A stretch of DNA of 64,000 bases from positions 196,856 through 260,855 of the forward strand of contig JAUNAB010000001.1 in assembly GCA_030527795.1 (NCBI GenBank), in the 5' to 3' direction. The stretch is from Pasteurellaceae bacterium (lineage in GTDB: Bacteria > Pseudomonadota > Gammaproteobacteria > Enterobacterales > Pasteurellaceae). Under the pieces are notes generated by a model. The model made no database searches, had not been told where the DNA came from, and saw only the letters and a program-made list of their open reading frames with translations. A program made the translations under genes and the position numbers. Below are positions 1-10,732 of the stretch, piece after piece (within the stretch, counting starts at the first letter, position 1; the number at the start of each line of letters is the position of its first letter).

Positions 1-1310
1 GCCAGTTGTAAATTCTCACGTAAGCTGTCGCTGAAGGTATGTACACGTTGTGTTAGCATACAGAGTTGCTCACGCAGAGCAGTTTCTGTGTAGGCGCTAA
101 TGGGTTGATTCGCCAGTAAAATTTCGCCATTATTCGGATCATAATTGCGAACCAGTAGTTGCAATAATGTTGATTTTCCACTTCCTGTTTTGCCCAGTAT
201 CGCAGTTTTTTGTCCTTGCTTAATTTGCAGACTAAACTCTTGCAATGCAAGCTGTTGACGTTCGGGATAACTAAAATTGACTTTTTTCAATTCAATAAGG
301 TAGTCGCTTGGTGCAAATTGTTGCAACATGCCATTAAATTGTACTAACGGGGGCTGATTAATGATTTCGCTTACTCGTTCCGCCGACGCAATAACTTGTC
401 CGATGTGTAAAAAGGCTGCACCGATTGGCATCAAAATTTCAAAACTAGCGAGTGCAGCAAATGCAAACAAACCAATTAACGCACTTGGATAATCGTTTAT
501 GTTGAAATCAGCTTGTGCCGCAATCCAGAGCGAAATCACTAAAATTAACCCATTGGCAAACAATAAAACCGCGGTCGATAATCCTGCCAAATTGGTTTCA
601 CGTTGTTGCAAATGTTGCCATTGTTGTTCGGTTTGATTTAAACCCTGTTGCATTTTGTCTTGTGCATTGAACAATAATAGCTCGGCTTGTGCTTGGATAA
701 ATTCAATAAATTGGGTGCGATATTGCGCACGGGATAACGTCAGTTTTGCGCCGAATTTGTTGCCTAAACGGTAAAATAGGGTCGGAATAATCAATAATAA
801 GCAGAGTAACGTTGTCCCGACAAACAATGCGAGCGGTGTATAAAACAAGCTTAAACCGATAGTGATAAATAAAATCACTACAATTGCACTGATAAATGGG
901 GCAATTAATCGCAGATATAAACTGTCAAGGGTATCGACATCGGCAACTAAACGATTTAATAAGTCGCTATTGCGATAACGGTTAAGAACCGCGGGGCTTA
1001 ATGGAATAATTTTGCTAAATACTTGTACGCGTAATTTGGCTAATACGCGGAATGTCGCATCGTGGGTAACCACTTTTTCAAAATAGCGCGCAACGGTTCG
1101 TCCAATGGCTAAACCGCGGACACTGGATGAAGGGTAAAAGAAATTAAATAGCGTACCTAGTCCTGCTAAGGCAGTCGCTGCTAAAAACCATCCCGATAGG
1201 GTTAATAGCCCTATGCTTGCGGCAAGCCCCGTGATCATTAAAATTATGCCTAAAATTAGCGTAAAACGAGCGGGTTTAAAAAAACGTAAAAAAGGAATTA
1301 AAGCACGCAT
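1..1310 (-). CDS. cydC: CydC, heterodimeric ABC exporter subunit (3' end outside window)
   Basis: Inner-membrane ABC exporter subunit. With CydD it exports glutathione and cysteine to the periplasm and is needed to assemble cytochrome bd oxidase. Reading leftwards from the ATG at 1310, about 436 codons are visible before the window ends. The N-terminal part is hydrophobic (LLTLSGWFLAATALAG, typical of CydC) and a Walker A motif (LGKTGSGKST) lies near residue 373. The signature motif and Walker B fall beyond the left edge. The ATG overlaps the TAA stop of cydD by one base (TAATG), so the two are probably translationally coupled. A copy of the ACCGCGGT repeat lies inside the gene near 568. The identification is firm; only the C-terminus is unseen. 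Confidence 0.95.
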   Translation of the reverse strand, partial: MRALIPFLRFFKPARFTLILGIILMITGLAASIGLLTLSGWFLAATALAGLGTLFNFFYPSSSVRGLAIGRTVARYFEKVVTHDATFRVLAKLRVQVFSKIIPLSPAVLNRYRNSDLLNRLVADVDTLDSLYLRLIAPFISAIVVILFITIGLSLFYTPLALFVGTTLLCLLLIIPTLFYRLGNKFGAKLTLSRAQYRTQFIEFIQAQAELLLFNAQDKMQQGLNQTEQQWQHLQQRETNLAGLSTAVLLFANGLILVISLWIAAQADFNINDYPSALIGLFAFAALASFEILMPIGAAFLHIGQVIASAERVSEIINQPPLVQFNGMLQQFAPSDYLIELKKVNFSYPERQQLALQEFSLQIKQGQKTAILGKTGSGKSTLLQLLVRNYDPNNGEILLANQPISAYTETALREQLCMLTQRVHTFSDSLRENLQL

Positions 1311-3073
1311 TATTGAATATCCTGTTTTCGTTGAGCCAACAATTCTGCAAAAAAGCCTTGGTATTGTAATTGATGAAATGTGCCTTGTTGCACGATTTGC
1401 CCTTGTTGCATCACTAAAATCTGATCGTAATCAATCAAATCTTCAACCCGATGGGTAATCATTAAGGTTGTTTGACCTTGGCTAATTTGTTGTAATGCGG
1501 TTAAAACTTGTTGTTCCGATTGTGCATCTAAACTAGCAGACGGTTCGTCTAATAAAAGTAATTGCCCTTTACGTAATAATGCTCTCGCAATGGCAAGGCG
1601 TTGTGCCTGTCCAACTGACACCCCAAGTCCGCCGTCTTTAATTTGGCTTGCTAAGCCTAAGCGATCGGTAAATTTTTTTGCGTTAGCTTGTGCAAGGGCT
1701 TGATTAATTTCATTTTCATCGGCTTGAATATCACCAAGCAATAAATTTTTTTTGATTGAACCTGCTAATAACAATGGATTTTGCCCCACCCACGCAATCT
1801 GTTGTCGCCATTGTGTGAGATCCAGTTGATTTAATTCAATCTCATCAATGGTTAAACTGCCTTCATAAGGTAAAAAGCCAAGTAACACATTCATTAAGGA
1901 GGTTTTGCCTGCTCCGCTTTGCCCGACTAAGGCAGTGTGGCTTTGGGCAGGAATGGTAAAATTCAAAGCCTTGGTTAAGGGCTGCCCTTGTGGCGAAAGC
2001 ACGACTAAATTTTTGGCTGTAATTTTGACCGCGGTTTTGTTCGTCAAAGATAGAGTTGATTGCGGATGATTGAGTAATTCAGGTTGCGTAAGAAAGCTTT
2101 CAATTGCATCGGCTGCACCAATGGCTGCCGCACGATCGTGATAATAGGTGCCGAGATCACGCAAGGGCTGATAAAATTCAGGTGCCAAAATTAAACAGAA
2201 AAAACCAATAAATAAGCTAATTGGTGTGCCGTAATCGCCAAAGGTAATTTGCCCTAAATAGCTAAATCCGAAATAAACCGCCATTAATGCAATGGAAATT
2301 GACGTAAAAAATTCCAATACCGCGGAAGATAAAAACGCCATTTTTAGCACATCCATTGTGGTTTTGCGGAAAGCTTCAGTGGTTTTACCGATATGTTGAA
2401 TTTGTTGTTGCGCACGATTAAATAAACGTAAGGTTTCTAAACCGCGTAGGCGATCTAAAAATTGCCCACTTAAGCGTGCGAGAGTATCCATATTGCGTTG
2501 ACTGCTGTCTGCCGCAGCCATTCCCACTAAAATCATAAAAATAGGCACTAAAGGAGCGGTGCCCATTAAAATTAAGCCTGCCGCCCAATTTAACGGAAAA
2601 ACGGCAATCAGAATGACGACTGGTACAATCACCGATAATATTTGTTGCGGTAAATAACGAGCATAAAAATTATGCAAATTTTCTACTTGCTCAAGCATAA
2701 TGCTAGCCCAACTGCCCGCGGGTTTATTATTGATTGTTGCAGGACCGACGGCGTGAATTTTAGTTAAGATTTGTTGACGAATTTGATTGCGTAACAATTT
2801 TCCACATTGAAAACCAATTTTTTCGCGTAAAAATAAAATCAATGCACGCAAGGCAAAGCCAATAATAAGCCCGATAAAATAAGGGATTAATGTTGTACGA
2901 TTGGTGTGGTGCATAATGAGTTGATCCAATATTGTGGCGAGCAACCACGTTTGCATCACTAAAATGAGCGAGGAAATTCCCGCTAAAAGAATATTGATTG
3001 ATAATAGCTTTTTTATCGGTTTTTGTTGTGTTCGTAACCACTTAAATAACTGTTTTTGTCGGGCTTTATCCAT
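1310..3073 (-). CDS. cydD: CydD, heterodimeric ABC exporter subunit
   Basis: Partner of CydC in the inner-membrane glutathione/cysteine exporter needed for cytochrome bd maturation. The 587 residues match the usual length. Residues 1-330 form the membrane domain. The nucleotide-binding domain carries Walker A GQSGAGKT at 384-391, a degenerate signature SVGQ near 485-491 instead of LSGGQ, and Walker B LLLLDE at 505-510. A degenerate signature in one half is common in heterodimeric exporters. The gene follows trxB by 123 bases, the family's usual trxB-cydD-cydC order. It contains a TTTTGACCGCGGTTTT repeat copy near 2026-2038. Confidence 0.97.
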   Translation of the reverse strand: MDKARQKQLFKWLRTQQKPIKKLLSINILLAGISSLILVMQTWLLATILDQLIMHHTNRTTLIPYFIGLIIGFALRALILFLREKIGFQCGKLLRNQIRQQILTKIHAVGPATINNKPAGSWASIMLEQVENLHNFYARYLPQQILSVIVPVVILIAVFPLNWAAGLILMGTAPLVPIFMILVGMAAADSSQRNMDTLARLSGQFLDRLRGLETLRLFNRAQQQIQHIGKTTEAFRKTTMDVLKMAFLSSAVLEFFTSISIALMAVYFGFSYLGQITFGDYGTPISLFIGFFCLILAPEFYQPLRDLGTYYHDRAAAIGAADAIESFLTQPELLNHPQSTLSLTNKTAVKITAKNLVVLSPQGQPLTKALNFTIPAQSHTALVGQSGAGKTSLMNVLLGFLPYEGSLTIDEIELNQLDLTQWRQQIAWVGQNPLLLAGSIKKNLLLGDIQADENEINQALAQANAKKFTDRLGLASQIKDGGLGVSVGQAQRLAIARALLRKGQLLLLDEPSASLDAQSEQQVLTALQQISQGQTTLMITHRVEDLIDYDQILVMQQGQIVQQGTFHQLQYQGFFAELLAQRKQDIQ

Positions 3074-3196
3074 TGAGTTTTGTGTATCCCTATTAATTTT
3101 GTTACAAAATTCAGATTTGTATTGCGATGTTTATGATAACAAAAAAGCGCGACAGATTTAAGACTGTTCGCGCGTTTAGTCTATTATTTCATTCGT

Positions 3197-4159
<963 letters not shown>

Positions 4160-4188
4160 TTAATAAGAAAAGTTAATTGATTATATGC

Positions 4189-5040
4189 TTAATAAAGTAA
4201 AGAATAAAGCAAACGGCGATATTTATTGGTAACAGGATCGTTGTTGCCAATCGCAGATAAAATAGATAAATATTGTTGTTTCACTTCGCCATTTTGAGCG
4301 TTTAAATCTTGTTTTAAAATGCGGAATAAAAGCTCAAGACTTTCTTCATTGCGGTTTGCTTGATGAAGTTGCAAGGCGAGTTTTAGTGCAATTTCCACAC
4401 TTGGATTACGTGCATAATCTGCTTGTAATTGTTGAATTTCGGGTGTGTCCGCCGCTTTAATTAACAGTTCAATTTGTGCTTGTAATCCAGTCCAACGGCT
4501 ATCGCGATCTTGCAATGGAATTTTATCGAGAATGGCTTGTGCTAACTCAATTTTCCCTAATTCAATATAGGTTTCAGCGTAAAGCAATGCGATATCGCTA
4601 TTTCTATGATCGGATAATTCCCACGCTTCTTTTAATAGGGGCAAGGCAGCGTCATAATTTTGTGCTTCCAAAAATTCCAATGCTAAATTGAATTTGATTT
4701 CCTCTTCTTTAGGCAAAATTAAGCTAAGACGTTGTTTTAAGGTTTCTTCATCTAATGGGCCTTGAAACGCATCTAAGGCTTGTGCATCTTTAAATAAATA
4801 GGTTGTTGGCAACGCACGAATTTGAAATTGTATTGCAATCCCTTGTTCTACTTCGCAGTTAATTTTACCCAGTAAAAATTGCCCTTGATATTGCTGTGCA
4901 TAGCGTTCAAGTAATTGGCTAAAATTAAGTGAGTCAGTTTGGCTTGGTGCATAAAAAACTAAAACGAGTGGGTATTGTTGCGATAACTGCAATATTTCGG
5001 TGATATTCTGTTCATTAATGTCAATAACAGTGGGTTGCAT
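4189..5040 (-). CDS. cnoX: CnoX/YbbN-type chaperedoxin
   Basis: Thioredoxin-fold protein followed by tetratricopeptide-like helices. In E. coli, CnoX protects proteins from chlorine damage, forms mixed disulphides with clients and hands them to GroEL. Residues 1-110 are thioredoxin-like and 115-283 are helical repeats, a normal length for the family. The active-site position reads SQTD (residues 33-36), with no cysteine, where E. coli has SxxC. A single cysteine remains in GKINCEVE (C62), matching the E. coli cysteine used for mixed disulphides. It lies 38 bases upstream of trxB, probably co-transcribed. Naming follows the E. coli protein; client binding here is inferred. Confidence 0.9.
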   Translation of the reverse strand: MQPTVIDINEQNITEILQLSQQYPLVLVFYAPSQTDSLNFSQLLERYAQQYQGQFLLGKINCEVEQGIAIQFQIRALPTTYLFKDAQALDAFQGPLDEETLKQRLSLILPKEEEIKFNLALEFLEAQNYDAALPLLKEAWELSDHRNSDIALLYAETYIELGKIELAQAILDKIPLQDRDSRWTGLQAQIELLIKAADTPEIQQLQADYARNPSVEIALKLALQLHQANRNEESLELLFRILKQDLNAQNGEVKQQYLSILSAIGNNDPVTNKYRRLLYSLLY

Positions 5041-5273
5041 TGTCGATCCTTGTAAATATTGATGAATAGATTGCTATAAAATAAGGTTTTTTTCACTGAT
5101 TTCAAGCAAAAATTCAAGCTAATTTTTGACCGCGGTTTTGGTAATGGAAGGCAAAAATGTCGCTAGCAAAATGTGCATTTATTCGGATTTTGAGAAAAAA
5201 GAGTTGACCGCGATACTGTTCATCACGCAATATACGCGCAATTTGATCTAACGTTAGAATATTTGAGAATAAA
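5041..5273. promoter_or_regulatory. Divergent cnoX/topA intergenic region
   Basis: Holds the promoters of the leftward cnoX-trxB-cydDC group and of rightward topA. It contains one repeat copy (TTTTTGACCGCGGTTTT, about 5125-5141) and a partial copy (TTGACCGCG) near 5203. I could not fix a convincing -35/-10 pair for either gene. Confidence 0.4.
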
Positions 5274-7880
5274 ATGAGCAAATCCTTAGTTATTGTGGAA
5301 TCACCAGCGAAAGCGAAGACAATTAATAAATATTTGGGCAGTGATTATATTGTGAAATCAAGTGTTGGGCATATCCGTGATTTACCCACCGCGGGCAGTT
5401 CAACAGGCGAAAAAGCAAAGCCCGTGTCAACCAAAGGACTGAGTGCTGAACAAAAAGCAAAATTAAAAGCAGAGAAAGATCGCAATGCGTTAGTGAAACG
5501 AATGGGGATCGATCCTTATCACGATTGGAAAGCTAATTATCAAATTTTACCTGGTAAAGAAAAAGTGGTTGCCGAGTTAAAATCCCTAGCTAAAAAAGCC
5601 GATCATATTTATCTTGCCACCGACTTGGATAGAGAAGGAGAAGCGATTGCGTGGCATTTACGTGAAGTGATTGGCGGAGAGGATTCACGTTTTAGTCGGG
5701 TGGTGTTTAATGAAATTACCAAAAATGCGATTAAACAAGCCTTTGAAAAGCCTGAACAATTAAATCTTGATCGCGTTAATGCACAACAAACACGCCGTTT
5801 TTTAGATCGTGTCGTTGGTTTTATGGTGTCGCCGTTATTATGGAAAAAAGTGGCACGTGGATTATCCGCGGGCCGTGTGCAATCTGTGGCAGTGAAATTG
5901 ATTGTTGAACGTGAACGCGAAATTAAAGCTTTTCAACCTGAAGAATTTTGGGATATTAGCGTTCTGACGGAAACCGAGAAAAAAGCGGCACTTAAATTAG
6001 AGGTTACGCATTTCCAAGGCAAAAAATTTGAGCCTAAAAATGCACAACAAGCTCAAACTGCCGTGGGGCAATTAGAGCGTGCGGATTATGTGATTTCTGA
6101 TTTAGAAACTAAGCCGACAAGTTCAAAACCGCGTGCACCTTTTATTACGTCAACCTTGCAACAAACCGCCAGCACGCGATTAGGTTTTAGTGTGAAGAAA
6201 ACAATGATGATGGCACAACGCTTATATGAATCAGGTTATATCACCTATATGCGTACCGATTCTACCAATTTAAGCCAAGATGCCTTGCAAATGGCACGTA
6301 GTTATATTGAAAAACAATTTGGCACAACTTATTTGCCGGCAAAACCGAATTTTTATTCAAGTAAAGAGAATGCACAAGAAGCACACGAAGCGATACGCCC
6401 GTCTGATGTAAATGTATTAATGGGTAATTTGGTGGGAATGGAAAAAGATGCTGAGCGGTTATATGACCTAATTTGGCGTCAGTTTGTGGCTTGTCAAATG
6501 CCCAATGCACAATATGATAGTACCACATTAACGGTAACCGCGGGCGAATATGAATTAAAAGCGAAGGGGCGAATTTTGCGTTTTGATGGTTGGACAAAAG
6601 TGCTTCCATCAATGAGTAAATCGCCAGAAGATCAAGAATTGCCAGCAGTGGTCTTACATAATGCCCTTAAGTTGAAAGAGATTCAACCACAGCAACATTT
6701 TACCAAACCGCCTGCACGCTTTACCGAAGCCGCATTGGTTAAAGAGCTAGAAAAACGAGGGATTGGTCGGCCTTCTACCTATGCATCCATTATCTCAACG
6801 ATTCAAGAGCGTGGTTATGTGCATAGCGAGAACCGCCGTTTTTATGCAGAAAAAATGGGCGAGATTGTTACTGATCGTTTAAATCAGTCTTTCGCCAATT
6901 TGATGAACTATGATTTTACAGCCAATATGGAAGACGTGTTAGACCAAATCGCCAATGGCAGTAAAAATTGGAAAGCAGAATTAAATCAGTTCTTTAAAGA
7001 TTTTTCGCAACAGCTTAGTACCGCAGAATTAGATGAACTAGAAGGAGGAATGAAGCCGAATAGTTTAGTGCTAACGGATATTGACTGCCCAACTTGTGCT
7101 CGAAAAATGGCAATCCGCACCGCCAGTACGGGCGTATTTTTAGGTTGTTCAGGTTATGCGTTACCGCCTAAAGAGCGTTGCAAAACGACGATTAATTTAA
7201 TTCCCGAAGCGGAATTATTAAATGTACTGGATGCAGAAAGTGAAACCAAAGCTTTAATGGATCGCAAACGTTGTCCGCATTGTGGCACGGCAATGGATAG
7301 CTATATTATTGATCCTGAAAGAAAATTACATATTTGTGGTAATAATCCAAATTGTGATGGCTATATTGTTGAACAAGGTTCATTTAAAATTAAAGGTTAT
7401 GATGGACCTGTTGTTGAATGCGATAAATGTGGTGCAGATATGCATCTTAAATTAGGACGCTTTGGCAAATATATGGCTTGCACCCAATGCGATAATACTC
7501 GCAAGGTATTGAAAAATGGCGAAGTGGCTCCGCCAAAAGAAGATCCTGTGCATTTTCCTGAATTGAAATGCGAAAAATCCGATGCCTATTTCGTATTACG
7601 TGATGGGGCGAGCGGTGTATTTATGTCGGCACATAATTTCCCTAAATCACGTGAAACACGTGCACCGAAGGTGGTTGAATTGGCAAAATATCGTGAACGC
7701 TTACCAGAAAAATTGCGTTATTTAGCTGATGCCCCAACGCAAGATCCTGACGGTAATGACGCAATTATTCGTTTTAGTCGCAAAGAAAAACGCCAGTATG
7801 TGACTTCTGAAAAAGAGGGCAAGGCAACCAAATGGATAGTTGATTACCTTGATGGCAAATGGGTTGAACGGAAAAAATAA
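5274..7880 (+). CDS. topA: DNA topoisomerase I
   Basis: Type IA topoisomerase that relaxes negatively supercoiled DNA through a 5'-phosphotyrosine intermediate. The 868 residues match the E. coli enzyme in length. The Toprim domain starts at residue 1 with TDLDREGEA at 116-124. The catalytic tyrosine is Y325 in [10 protein letters not shown]. Three C-terminal zinc-ribbon repeats follow, each with paired cysteines: CPTC, CPHC and CDKC. The ATG start is chosen because [13 protein letters not shown] is the conserved N-terminus. A paired-repeat terminator follows immediately. Confidence 0.98.
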   Translation: MSKSLVIVESPAKAKTINKYLGSDYIVKSSVGHIRDLPTAGSSTGEKAKPVSTKGLSAEQKAKLKAEKDRNALVKRMGIDPYHDWKANYQILPGKEKVVAELKSLAKKADHIYLATDLDREGEAIAWHLREVIGGEDSRFSRVVFNEITKNAIKQAFEKPEQLNLDRVNAQQTRRFLDRVVGFMVSPLLWKKVARGLSAGRVQSVAVKLIVEREREIKAFQPEEFWDISVLTETEKKAALKLEVTHFQGKKFEPKNAQQAQTAVGQLERADYVISDLETKPTSSKPRAPFITSTLQQTASTRLGFSVKKTMMMAQRLYESGYITYMRTDSTNLSQDALQMARSYIEKQFGTTYLPAKPNFYSSKENAQEAHEAIRPSDVNVLMGNLVGMEKDAERLYDLIWRQFVACQMPNAQYDSTTLTVTAGEYELKAKGRILRFDGWTKVLPSMSKSPEDQELPAVVLHNALKLKEIQPQQHFTKPPARFTEAALVKELEKRGIGRPSTYASIISTIQERGYVHSENRRFYAEKMGEIVTDRLNQSFANLMNYDFTANMEDVLDQIANGSKNWKAELNQFFKDFSQQLSTAELDELEGGMKPNSLVLTDIDCPTCARKMAIRTASTGVFLGCSGYALPPKERCKTTINLIPEAELLNVLDAESETKALMDRKRCPHCGTAMDSYIIDPERKLHICGNNPNCDGYIVEQGSFKIKGYDGPVVECDKCGADMHLKLGRFGKYMACTQCDNTRKVLKNGEVAPPKEDPVHFPELKCEKSDAYFVLRDGASGVFMSAHNFPKSRETRAPKVVELAKYRERLPEKLRYLADAPTQDPDGNDAIIRFSRKEKRQYVTSEKEGKATKWIVDYLDGKWVERKK

Positions 7881-7882
7881 GG

Positions 7883-7927
7883 AAAAACCGCGGTCAAAAA
7901 AACGTTTGAATTTTTGACCGCGGTTTT
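7883..7927. terminator. Bidirectional terminator from paired uptake-like repeats
   Basis: Inverted repeat AAAAACCGCGGTCAAAAA / TTTTTGACCGCGGTTTT with a loop of about 10 bases, placed between the convergent topA and LysR genes. The GC stem with A and T tracts works in both directions. Confidence 0.85.
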
Positions 7928-7941
7928 ATTTTGACTTAAAT

Positions 7942-8829
7942 TTATTGCGATTTTTGAAATGCCTTCGTAATAATATCTACCACCACTCTCACTTTTTTAG
8001 GTAAAATCCGTTGCGTTGTAACGAGAAATAGCGGTGAATTAACCACTTTCCAATCAGGAAATAAATGTATTGCTTCGCCTGATGCCAATTCTTGTTGCAT
8101 TTCCACTTCAACACGAAAGCCAAAACCTAAATTTTGTAATACTAATTGCCGTGCAACTAAGGAATCATCGCATTTCAAATGGCGTTTTGCGGTGAAAATA
8201 TAATCGCCTTGACTGGCGTGATGGAAACAAAAGCTCGGCAAATTAGGATAATCTCCAATCAATATACAATTTTCTAATTCACTTGGGTGTTGCGGTAGAA
8301 AATGAAAAAAATCTTTACCTACAACAGGAATAAGCGGAGTTTCAAGTAACTGCCGTACAATAAATTGTTGATCTTTGAGTGCGTTTGTTCCTGAGCGGAT
8401 TGCGAGATCAATTTTCTCAACAGCAAGATCAATATACTCATCTTGAATAAGCAAATCTAAATTGAGTTCTGGATATTGTTTCTGAATTTGAGCTAATGCG
8501 GAGATGAAAGGCGGTGTATTGACTAAACTGGAAAAGAGCGCAATTCGTACTGTGCCACGAACATCATCACGCAAGTTTTCTAATGCAAATTCTGCTTGTA
8601 AGGCACCGTCTAACATTTTGACACAACCTTGCCAAAACAACTCACCCGCTTCGGTTAAGGCTAACCGTCTTGTTGTGCGATTTAACAGTCTGATTTGGTA
8701 GTGTTTTTCTAATTTGGTTATGGCTTGGCTCACTGCAGAAACCACAATATTCAGTTCATCGGCTGCTTTTTGCATAGAACCCACTTCAATAACTTTAGCA
8801 AAAATTGCCATTGCTCTTAAATCTTGCAT
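7942..8829 (-). CDS. LysR-family transcriptional regulator
   Basis: The N-terminal winged helix-turn-helix (residues about 1-60, with GSMQKAADELN and AVSQAITKLEKHY) and the following periplasmic-binding-like effector domain are typical of LysR regulators of about 300 residues. It is divergent from the alpha/beta hydrolase gene at 8939, the usual arrangement for a LysR protein controlling its neighbour. A GTG three codons upstream (8838) keeps the frame, but the ATG at 8829 is preferred because of a purine-rich stretch (AAAGTG) about six bases upstream. The effector is unknown. Confidence 0.88.
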   Translation of the reverse strand: MQDLRAMAIFAKVIEVGSMQKAADELNIVVSAVSQAITKLEKHYQIRLLNRTTRRLALTEAGELFWQGCVKMLDGALQAEFALENLRDDVRGTVRIALFSSLVNTPPFISALAQIQKQYPELNLDLLIQDEYIDLAVEKIDLAIRSGTNALKDQQFIVRQLLETPLIPVVGKDFFHFLPQHPSELENCILIGDYPNLPSFCFHHASQGDYIFTAKRHLKCDDSLVARQLVLQNLGFGFRVEVEMQQELASGEAIHLFPDWKVVNSPLFLVTTQRILPKKVRVVVDIITKAFQKSQ

Positions 8830-8938
8830 ATTGTTCACTTTAATTAAAGAATGTTTTCATAATTATAGTCTTTTTCTAAATAAAAATCTTGTTAAACTAG
8901 CCTCATTAAATCATTGAGCTATTTAAGGAGTAACAATA
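8830..8938. promoter_or_regulatory. Divergent LysR/hydrolase promoter region
   Basis: A 109-base AT-rich region between head-to-head genes. A clear ribosome-binding site AAGGAG lies at about 8925-8930 before the hydrolase ATG at 8939. A LysR operator is expected here by analogy, but I see no convincing T-N11-A dyad. Confidence 0.4.
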
Positions 8939-9823
8939 ATGAAAACTCAATTAACTTTCCAAAGTGGTGTATTTCAACTTTCTGCCATTTTATTTCGTCC
9001 AGATCATTTTAACCCTGTGCCAGCGATTGTCATTTCTAATCCTGGTGGTGCGGTAAAAGAACAAGCAAGTTCACTCTATGCTGAACGCTTAGCCGCGAAA
9101 GGATTTGCTGTGTTAGTTTTTGACAATGCTTATCAAGGCGAAAGCACGGGTGAACCACGAGGTTTAGAAGATCCCTTTCAACGTGCAGAAGATATCAGAA
9201 ATGCGGTTTCTTATTTAACAAGCAGACCTGATATTGACAGTCAACGAATTGGTGTAATGGGCATTTGTGCATCAGGCGGCTATGTGATGTACACAGCACA
9301 AACAGATTTGCGCATTAAAGCTGTTGCAACAATTAGTGCAACTGAGCTTGCTGGATTGCTTTTCCCAACAGATGAAATGCGTCAAAGTTTGCTACAACGA
9401 GTAGGCGAACAACGTAATGCTGCTGCAAAAGGTTTAGGCGAGTTTTTACAAAACTATGTGCCTGCAGATCGTACCACTGCAGAGAGTTTTCCTGAACGCA
9501 GTCTATTTCGTGAGGCTTATGAATACTATCGTACCCCACGTGGTGCACATCCAAATTCAACGCAATGGGGGATTATTCGTACGGATATCGCCGCGCAGTT
9601 TGATGCCTTCCGTCATAATGATTGGATTAGCCCACGCCCTGTGCTTGCCATTGTAGGTAGTGAGGCTGAAACTATTCACTTTAGCGAACAAGCGATCGCT
9701 CAATCTCAAGCACCAAAAGAATTGTACAGCATTAAGGGCGCAAGCCACGTTGATCTTTATGATCAAGATCCTTTTGTTGAGCAATGTATTGAAAAATTAA
9801 CGCAATTCTTTATGACAATGTAA
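8939..9823 (+). CDS. Alpha/beta hydrolase (YcjY/dienelactone-hydrolase-like)
   Basis: A 294-residue alpha/beta hydrolase. The strand-turn-helix reads GICASGGY near residue 110, placing a cysteine where many hydrolases have the nucleophilic serine, as in dienelactone hydrolases. The likely catalytic histidine is in GASHVDLYD near the C-terminus, and an oxyanion region appears as ISNPGGAVKEQ. There is no signal peptide, so it is probably cytoplasmic. The substrate cannot be inferred. The divergent LysR gene probably controls it. Confidence 0.85.
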   Translation: MKTQLTFQSGVFQLSAILFRPDHFNPVPAIVISNPGGAVKEQASSLYAERLAAKGFAVLVFDNAYQGESTGEPRGLEDPFQRAEDIRNAVSYLTSRPDIDSQRIGVMGICASGGYVMYTAQTDLRIKAVATISATELAGLLFPTDEMRQSLLQRVGEQRNAAAKGLGEFLQNYVPADRTTAESFPERSLFREAYEYYRTPRGAHPNSTQWGIIRTDIAAQFDAFRHNDWISPRPVLAIVGSEAETIHFSEQAIAQSQAPKELYSIKGASHVDLYDQDPFVEQCIEKLTQFFMTM

Positions 9824-9832
9824 TCTTAAATT

Positions 9833-9876
9833 AAAACCGCGGTCAAAAAATACTTGAAATTTTGACCGCGGTTTTT
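9833..9876 (+). terminator. Paired-repeat terminator after hydrolase
   Basis: AAAACCGCGGTCAAAA and its inverted copy flank a loop of about 11 bases and end in a T run, ten bases after the hydrolase stop codon. Confidence 0.85.
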
Positions 9877-9964
9877 CACGCCAAGAAAAAGATTGCCTAT
9901 TAAATCAATCCAGTTCAAAATGTGCTAATTCGTTTTCTTAATCAGTATTCATCAGGTTATGAAG

Positions 9965-10007
9965 AAAACCGCGGTTAAAAAACAATAAAATTTTTGACCG
10001 CGGTTTT
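9965..10007. terminator. Second paired-repeat hairpin before yfbV
   Basis: Another inverted pair (AAAACCGCGGTTAAAA / TTTTTGACCGCGGTTTT), 88 bases after the previous one, with no gene between them. It looks like a terminator but has no obvious transcript to end. It may simply be an accumulated uptake-type repeat. Confidence 0.65.
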
Positions 10008-10090
10008 AAGAATATAGATTCTCCGTGACAATGTCACGAATTGGGGTTGTGAATGCGAGAAAAAAGAACATTTGATTAAATGGAAATGCA

Positions 10091-10552
10091 ATGATGTCAA
10101 TATTAAAAACGCTAACACTTGGGCAAGACTATTTGAATATGTATCCTTCTCATCCCAAATTGGCGATGATTTTTCCTGAGCCGAGAGTGATAAAAAGTAC
10201 ACAATTTGCCCAAAAAATGATGCCCTTAATTGCGGTGTTGTCGCTCGTTTGGGCTTTATGGATTGTAAAAGGAAATAATATGGCGTTAGTTGCCGCCGTC
10301 ATTACGGCATTATTTGCGTTGGGAATTCCCTTGCAGGGATTGTATTGGTTAGGTAAACGGGCGAAAACGCCACTTTCAGTCTCAAGTCAGCTCAATTTTG
10401 ACAAAATTTGCACACAATTACGTCAAGCAAAGGGTGCATTGCCTTCATCATTGGCTTTTCAACAAAACACATCGCCAACCTATTACGATTTGGCATTGTT
10501 GTTAAATCAAGCAGATAAGCAACTGGGCGAGCAGTTTTGGGATGAGATTTAA
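10091..10552 (+). CDS. yfbV: YfbV, UPF0208 membrane protein
   Basis: A 153-residue inner-membrane protein with two central membrane segments (about residues 42-62 and 65-90) and the family motif PLQGLYWLGKR. E. coli YfbV has been linked to insulation of the Ter macrodomain from neighbouring chromosome. Two adjacent ATGs (10091 and 10094) are possible; GGAA just upstream fits either. It precedes cvpA, as in Haemophilus, separated by a probable terminator and a PurR-type promoter. Confidence 0.9.
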   Translation: MMSILKTLTLGQDYLNMYPSHPKLAMIFPEPRVIKSTQFAQKMMPLIAVLSLVWALWIVKGNNMALVAAVITALFALGIPLQGLYWLGKRAKTPLSVSSQLNFDKICTQLRQAKGALPSSLAFQQNTSPTYYDLALLLNQADKQLGEQFWDEI

Positions 10553-10573
10553 CACGAGTATGCTATGATGAAT

Positions 10574-10604
10574 AACGTCAATCTAAATAAGGTTGGCGTT
10601 TTTG
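10574..10604 (+). terminator. Probable intrinsic terminator of yfbV
   Basis: Stem AACGTCAA / TTGGCGTT (one G-T pair) with a loop of about 11 bases and a short T run, 22 bases after the yfbV stop. Confidence 0.6.
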
Positions 10605-10638
10605 TCTGAACATACCACACAAACTGATCAGATAAGCG

Positions 10639-10654
10639 ACGCAAACGTTTTCCT
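10639..10654 (+). promoter_or_regulatory. PurR operator upstream of cvpA-purF
   Basis: ACGCAAACGTTTTCCT matches the E. coli PurR consensus ACGCAAACGTTTTCGT at 15 of 16 positions. It lies about 80 bases before cvpA, just upstream of a possible -10 TAGAAT (10672-10677), so it would overlap the -35 region. In E. coli the same operon is repressed by PurR with hypoxanthine or guanine. Confidence 0.88.
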
Positions 10655-10732
10655 TTTTTGCTAAATTTGGGTAGAATAGGGCGGTTGCTTTTTTATAACG
10701 GTCAATTTTAGACCTTAAAGCGAAGAAATTTT

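Noticed and set aside
9877..9964. A small gene between the two paired-repeat hairpins
   Set aside because: All frames on both strands stop within a few codons and there is no ribosome-binding site.
9833..10007. Paired repeats as an insertion-sequence or REP-type mobile element
   Set aside because: No transposase, target-site duplication or variable spacing is seen. The same pairs recur at gene ends and match uptake-sequence terminators better.
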